NCBI RefSeq assembly: GCF_900169265.1
Contig: NZ_FXYX01000001.1
Coordinates: 372,001 to 436,000 of the forward strand
Length of the DNA stretch: 64,000 nucleotides
Direction: 5' to 3'
Origin: Brevibacterium iodinum ATCC 49514
Lineage (GTDB): Bacteria; Actinomycetota; Actinomycetes; Actinomycetales; Brevibacteriaceae
Shown: piece after piece, positions 61,205 to 64,000 of the stretch
Numbering within the stretch: the first letter of the stretch is position 1
Layout of the letters: every line of letters begins with the position of its first letter
Made by a program: the position numbers and the translations under genes
The notes under the pieces: generated by a model
Database searches by the model: none
What the model saw: the letters and a program-made list of their open reading frames with translations, nothing else
What the model was told of the DNA's origin: nothing

Positions 61205-61807
61205 TTAAGACAGCTTCTTCAATCTGGCAGAGGAGTGGGAGGCGAGTTCGTGGCCCATGGCTGCCATGTCCCAGGCCCACATGAGTTCGCCGCCGACGAG
61301 GCCGTACATCCGCGTCGAGGCGGTGTACTCCTTCGCGGTCTTGGTCCTGGCCACCACGTCGGTGGCCAGATCGATGCGCGGTCCCTTGACGGTGCCGGCG
61401 TAGAGTTCCATGACTCCGTGCGGGTGGACGATCTCGGCTTCGATCTCGAAGGCGTCGTCGTTCGTGCGCAGGGCTTCGACCGCTGCGGCCGAGGTGAAGG
61501 ACTGCGGTTCGGTCGGCACCATCATCCCCGGGCCGACGTCGCCGTCGTCGTGCTGACGCACGAGCTGCCAGATTCCGGTCTCGAGAGTCAGGGTCGACTC
61601 GAGATCACCGGACTCGCTGAGCAGCCACGCATGCGCGGTGTACTGGAGGAAGGGCGTACCCTCATGCGCGACGAAGTCGATGCGCTGGCCGAACTGCTTC
61701 TCAGGAGTGTCCGCATAGCCGACGACACCGACGCCTTCCCACGACCCGATCAGCCAGGACAGAGGGACGAGCTCGGGGTGGACCGAGGCATCGAGTTCGA
61801 TCACCAT
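61205..61807 (-). CDS. Nitrobindin-like FABP-family heme-binding protein
   Basis: A 200-residue beta-barrel protein of the DUF1794 / nitrobindin type. LSWLIGSWEGVGVVGY is the diagnostic first-strand G-x-W-x-G-x-G motif, and the C-terminal MYGLVGGELMWAWDMAAMG matches the closing strands. A histidine in the last third (AMGHELASH or HPHG) may bind heme; members bind heme and react with nitric oxide or peroxynitrite. It is adjacent to ygfZ, a common actinobacterial arrangement. Confidence 0.87.
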   Translation of the reverse strand: MVIELDASVHPELVPLSWLIGSWEGVGVVGYADTPEKQFGQRIDFVAHEGTPFLQYTAHAWLLSESGDLESTLTLETGIWQLVRQHDDGDVGPGMMVPTEPQSFTSAAAVEALRTNDDAFEIEAEIVHPHGVMELYAGTVKGPRIDLATDVVARTKTAKEYTASTRMYGLVGGELMWAWDMAAMGHELASHSSARLKKLS

Positions 61808-61813
61808 CAGGGA

Positions 61814-61930
61814 TCAGCGGTTGTCTTTGAACAGCGCCGTGACGACCTTGATCCCGACGCCCAGGGCGCCGAGTGCGGCAATGCCGACGAGGCTGGAGAA
61901 GACGATTTCGAGAGCAACAAGATTATCCAT
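61814..61930 (-). CDS. Small single-helix membrane protein (38 residues)
   Basis: A 38-codon reading frame, MDNLVALEIVFSSLVGIAAL followed by GALGVGIKVVTALFKDNR. It has one membrane helix and a basic/polar C-terminus. TAGACT lies six bases upstream, giving a leaderless promoter, and the stop is seven bases before the nitrobindin-like ATG, so it leads that operon. Unannotated small gene; function unknown. Confidence 0.7.
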   Translation of the reverse strand: MDNLVALEIVFSSLVGIAALGALGVGIKVVTALFKDNR

Positions 61931-61936
61931 GCTCCC

Positions 61937-61942
61937 AGTCTA
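61937..61942 (-). promoter_or_regulatory. Probable -10 of a leaderless small-protein promoter
   Basis: TAGACT on the minus strand, six bases, then ATG 61930. It probably also serves the nitrobindin-like and ygfZ genes. Confidence 0.6.
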
Positions 61943-61977
61943 CAGTTCCTGACAAAGTGATGTGCATTCAGCCCAGG

Positions 61978-62781
61978 TCAGGAGGCGACGCGTTCGAGTG
62001 CGTAGACGACGACTCCGCCGAGCGCGATCGGGGCGGCACCGAGGGCGAGCTGAACGGCGAAGCTCCGGGCCTTCTCGACGTTCTTCTTGACCTCGATGTT
62101 CTGTGAGGCCTCGAGGTTGGCGGCTTGGAACTTCGCATAGGCGACGAGCCCGAGCATCCGATCGACCGCTGCCACGAGCAGGCCCATGATGACACCGAGG
62201 ATGAGCGCCATGGCCAAGGAGATCGCCGGTGCGAACACGAGCACAGACAGGATCCCCGCCACGGCCGTGGACATGACGATGGCCAACGGCGAGGTGTAGA
62301 TCGCCGGCCACGGCAGCGCGGTCATGCACTGCGCCACGATGAGCGAGGCGAGGCCGATGACGATGGCCTCCTTGTCACCGGGGACCGTGATCGCCGCAAC
62401 CCAGGTGCTCGCGGACAGGACGATGACGAGACCGGAGACCTGCGCGGACACGTTCGCCACCGCATAGGAGGCACCGATTCCGCGGGTGAGGTTCTGCACG
62501 AAGGTCCACAGCAGACCGAGTCCCGCGAGCACGGGCAGCCAGTCGAGGTAGGGAGCCGTCGAGTCCTGCCAGGCGGCGTAGAGTCCGCCGACTCCGAAGA
62601 GGGCGAGCATGATCGACGTCGCCCGCGGCTGCGGGGAGTCCGTCAGACGCGGCCAACCATAGGCGACGCCGAAGACGATGAGCCCGGTCGCCAGCAGGAA
62701 CAGCGTATAGCCCCAGTACACGGAGGCACTGAGGGCCAACACCAGCACCAGGGCGACGGCTACTCGAATCCATCTGATCAC
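61978..62781 (-). CDS. Conserved membrane protein, six to eight helices
   Basis: A 267-residue membrane protein with hydrophobic segments from WIRVAVALVLVLALSASVYW through FAPAISLAMALILGVIMGLL to the C-terminal VQLALGAAPIALGGVVVYAL. Before the last helix there is a soluble helical stretch QAANLEASQNIEVKKNVEKARS. It looks like an actinobacterial permease-like protein of unknown function. GTG 62781 is the likely start; upstream in-frame extension reads as cysteine/arginine-rich and non-native. It is divergent from glnR. Confidence 0.65.
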   Translation of the reverse strand: MIRWIRVAVALVLVLALSASVYWGYTLFLLATGLIVFGVAYGWPRLTDSPQPRATSIMLALFGVGGLYAAWQDSTAPYLDWLPVLAGLGLLWTFVQNLTRGIGASYAVANVSAQVSGLVIVLSASTWVAAITVPGDKEAIVIGLASLIVAQCMTALPWPAIYTSPLAIVMSTAVAGILSVLVFAPAISLAMALILGVIMGLLVAAVDRMLGLVAYAKFQAANLEASQNIEVKKNVEKARSFAVQLALGAAPIALGGVVVYALERVAS

Positions 62782-62862
62782 AGCACTATCGTGCCCTATC
62801 CGGCGACACCCGCGGTAACCACCGGCGGCAGCGCGTCGGAGCAGCCCCGGCCCGGGCCTCGC

Positions 62863-62868
62863 TATACT
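62863..62868 (+). promoter_or_regulatory. Probable -10 of glnR
   Basis: TATACT 44 bases before ATG 62912; the intervening leader has a 12-base duplication (ACGACGGGCG units) and GAGGAGG. Confidence 0.45.
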
Positions 62869-62911
62869 CTTCCTCAGACGACGGGCGAGACGACGGGCGC
62901 CGAGGAGGTGG

Positions 62912-63817
62912 ATGCAGCACATGCGGATTCTGCACATCTGCCCCACGGCCAGGCTCGACGCCCCGCTCGCTCCCGAATCCCTGCAGTACCTCGGTCACCA
63001 GATCGACCGCTGCGCGGCCGAGGACCTGCCCAGCCGCCGGGCCGAATCCGCCGCGGTCGACGTCGTCATCGCCGACGCCTGCCTCGATCTGTCCCTGGCC
63101 CCGCGCATCTCCGACCTCCTCGCCGAGGCGCGGATCACCGCTCCCGCCATCGTCGTCCTCGGGGAGGGCGGACTGGCGACCGCCTCGGCGAAATGGAACG
63201 TGTCCGACCTCATCCTCACCACTGCCGGCCCCGCCGAGGTGGAAGCGCGGCTGCGCGTGGCCCGTGACCGTCACACCGCATCCTCGTCAGCTCATTCCGG
63301 CAGCGGATTCCCCGGCGGATTGCATGCCGGGCCCGGCCGGCTCGGCGCGAAGGGCGACGCCGGGGGCTGGGGACCGGTTCGCACCGGACGCGGCCCCGTC
63401 GGCACCTCCCGGGGAGGCGGCCCCGGTTCGTCCGGGCGCCTCGGCGACACGGGCGAGGAAATGTGGAATGCCGATGGCGAACCGATGGTCGTCGTCACCG
63501 GGGACCTGCGCATCGACGAGACCGCGTTCACCGCCGAGCTCGGCGGTCGCAGCCTCGACCTCACCTACCGCGAGTTCGCCCTGCTGAAGTTCTTCGCCAT
63601 GCACCCCGAACGCGTCTTCACCCGCGACGACATCCTGCTCGCCGTGTGGGGCGACGACTACTTCGGCGGCACCCGCACCGTTGACGTGCATGTTCGCCGC
63701 CTCCGTGCGAAACTCGGCAAAGACCTTGAGAACGCCATCCACACCGTGCGCAACGTCGGCTACCGGTTCAGCGCCGACAGCGTCACAGACACAGATTCAG
63801 AGGACGTGACGGCATGA
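62912..63817 (+). CDS. glnR: GlnR-type orphan OmpR-family nitrogen regulator
   Basis: A 301-residue OmpR-fold regulator. The N-terminal domain has VVLGEGGLATASAKWNVSDLILTTAGPAEVEARLRVA, which matches the characteristic GlnR block. It lacks the acidic pair of a functional receiver, while the aspartate equivalent to the phospho-site is in VVIADACLD; GlnR proteins work without ordinary phosphorylation. A 55-residue Gly-rich linker (about 130-185) is unusual. The winged helix has TYREFALLKFFAMHPERVFTRDDILLAVWGDDY and VDVHVRRLRAKLG. GlnR controls nitrogen assimilation in actinobacteria. Start 62912 or 62921. The stop overlaps the next ATG. Confidence 0.9.
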   Translation: MQHMRILHICPTARLDAPLAPESLQYLGHQIDRCAAEDLPSRRAESAAVDVVIADACLDLSLAPRISDLLAEARITAPAIVVLGEGGLATASAKWNVSDLILTTAGPAEVEARLRVARDRHTASSSAHSGSGFPGGLHAGPGRLGAKGDAGGWGPVRTGRGPVGTSRGGGPGSSGRLGDTGEEMWNADGEPMVVVTGDLRIDETAFTAELGGRSLDLTYREFALLKFFAMHPERVFTRDDILLAVWGDDYFGGTRTVDVHVRRLRAKLGKDLENAIHTVRNVGYRFSADSVTDTDSEDVTA

Positions 63818-64000
63818 GAATCCAGGCCAGCGGAGCAACCACCTCCACCCCGATCGACACGCTCACCGAGGATGAGCTGAAGTTCCTCGATGACGTGGCG
63901 GCCGCCGATGGCGCCCCCGAGATCTCCGGGGGACTCATGGCCGTCGCCACCGGCGAAGACACCGCCCACGATGCGCAGACCGCCTCGAGCGTCTGGCGCG
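63814..64000 (+). CDS. mshD: Probable mycothiol synthase MshD, N-terminal fragment
   Basis: The first 62 codons of a gene that runs off the window. The ATG overlaps the glnR stop (ATGA). The segment LTEDELKFLDDVAAADGAPEISGGLM resembles the N-terminal part of GNAT-type mycothiol synthase, and in mycobacteria mshD follows the glnR-like Rv0818 directly. The acetyl-CoA site is beyond the edge, so the call rests on synteny plus weak similarity. Confidence 0.55.
   Translation, partial: MRIQASGATTSTPIDTLTEDELKFLDDVAAADGAPEISGGLMAVATGEDTAHDAQTASSVWR

Overview
The window is high-GC actinobacterial chromosome. Mycothiol genes (mshA, probable mshD, a mycothiol-dependent formaldehyde dehydrogenase), carD, senX3-regX3, an LpqE-type lipoprotein and glnR all point to Actinomycetota. 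The overall style (short intergenic gaps, many low-complexity protein inserts, a very abundant CCGAGGCGG/CCGCCTCGG motif) suggests Brevibacterium or a close relative in Micrococcales; the genus is inference. No rRNA, tRNA, CRISPR array, prophage or insertion sequence was recognised.

Layout. 1-1.8 kb: tail of a short-chain dehydrogenase and an amino-acid permease. 1.8-14.1 kb: rlmB, cysS, ispF, ispD, carD and an LpqE-like lipoprotein in the order known from mycobacteria, with about 7 kb inserted between cysS and ispF (metP-metS importer, formaldehyde detoxification pair, GABA/amino-acid-type permease, PanE-like protein). 14.3-24 kb: regX3-senX3, phoU, gpmA, BASS transporter, acetyltransferase, ybjN, mshA, a hydrolase and a DUF2516 protein. 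24.2-27.4 kb: azlCD branched-chain amino-acid exporter with a divergent cupin regulator, then an FUSC membrane protein. 27.5-40.6 kb: pepN, secreted NlpC/P60 hydrolase, LLM oxidoreductase, DUF222-HNH protein, a second cupin regulator divergent from a thioredoxin-reductase-like enzyme, Usp, amino-acid permease.

40.7-55.8 kb is the most system-like part, all on the minus strand: PucR regulator, diaminopimelate-decarboxylase-like PLP enzyme, a complete peptide ABC importer, S66 LD-carboxypeptidase, a cytoplasmic beta-lactamase-fold hydrolase, DUF3870, DUF819 permease, M19 dipeptidase and a class-I glutamine amidotransferase. I read it as a probable cell-wall-peptide or dipeptide scavenging locus, analogous to but not the same as Bacillus dpp-ykf. 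56-64 kb: NarL-type two-component pair, gabT, ygfZ, nitrobindin-like protein, two membrane proteins, glnR and the start of a probable mshD.

Cross-cutting observations. At least twelve genes have a TAnnnT hexamer 6-8 nt before the start codon and no Shine-Dalgarno, so leaderless transcription looks routine. ispD has no ATG, GTG or TTG start and seems to begin at a CTG overlapping the carD stop. Intergenic and coding minisatellites of 17, 23, 25, 33, 36, 37 and 42 bp occur, several phased by the CCGAGGCGG motif. A perfect 56-bp palindrome downstream of gabT has a degenerate half copy 56 kb away.
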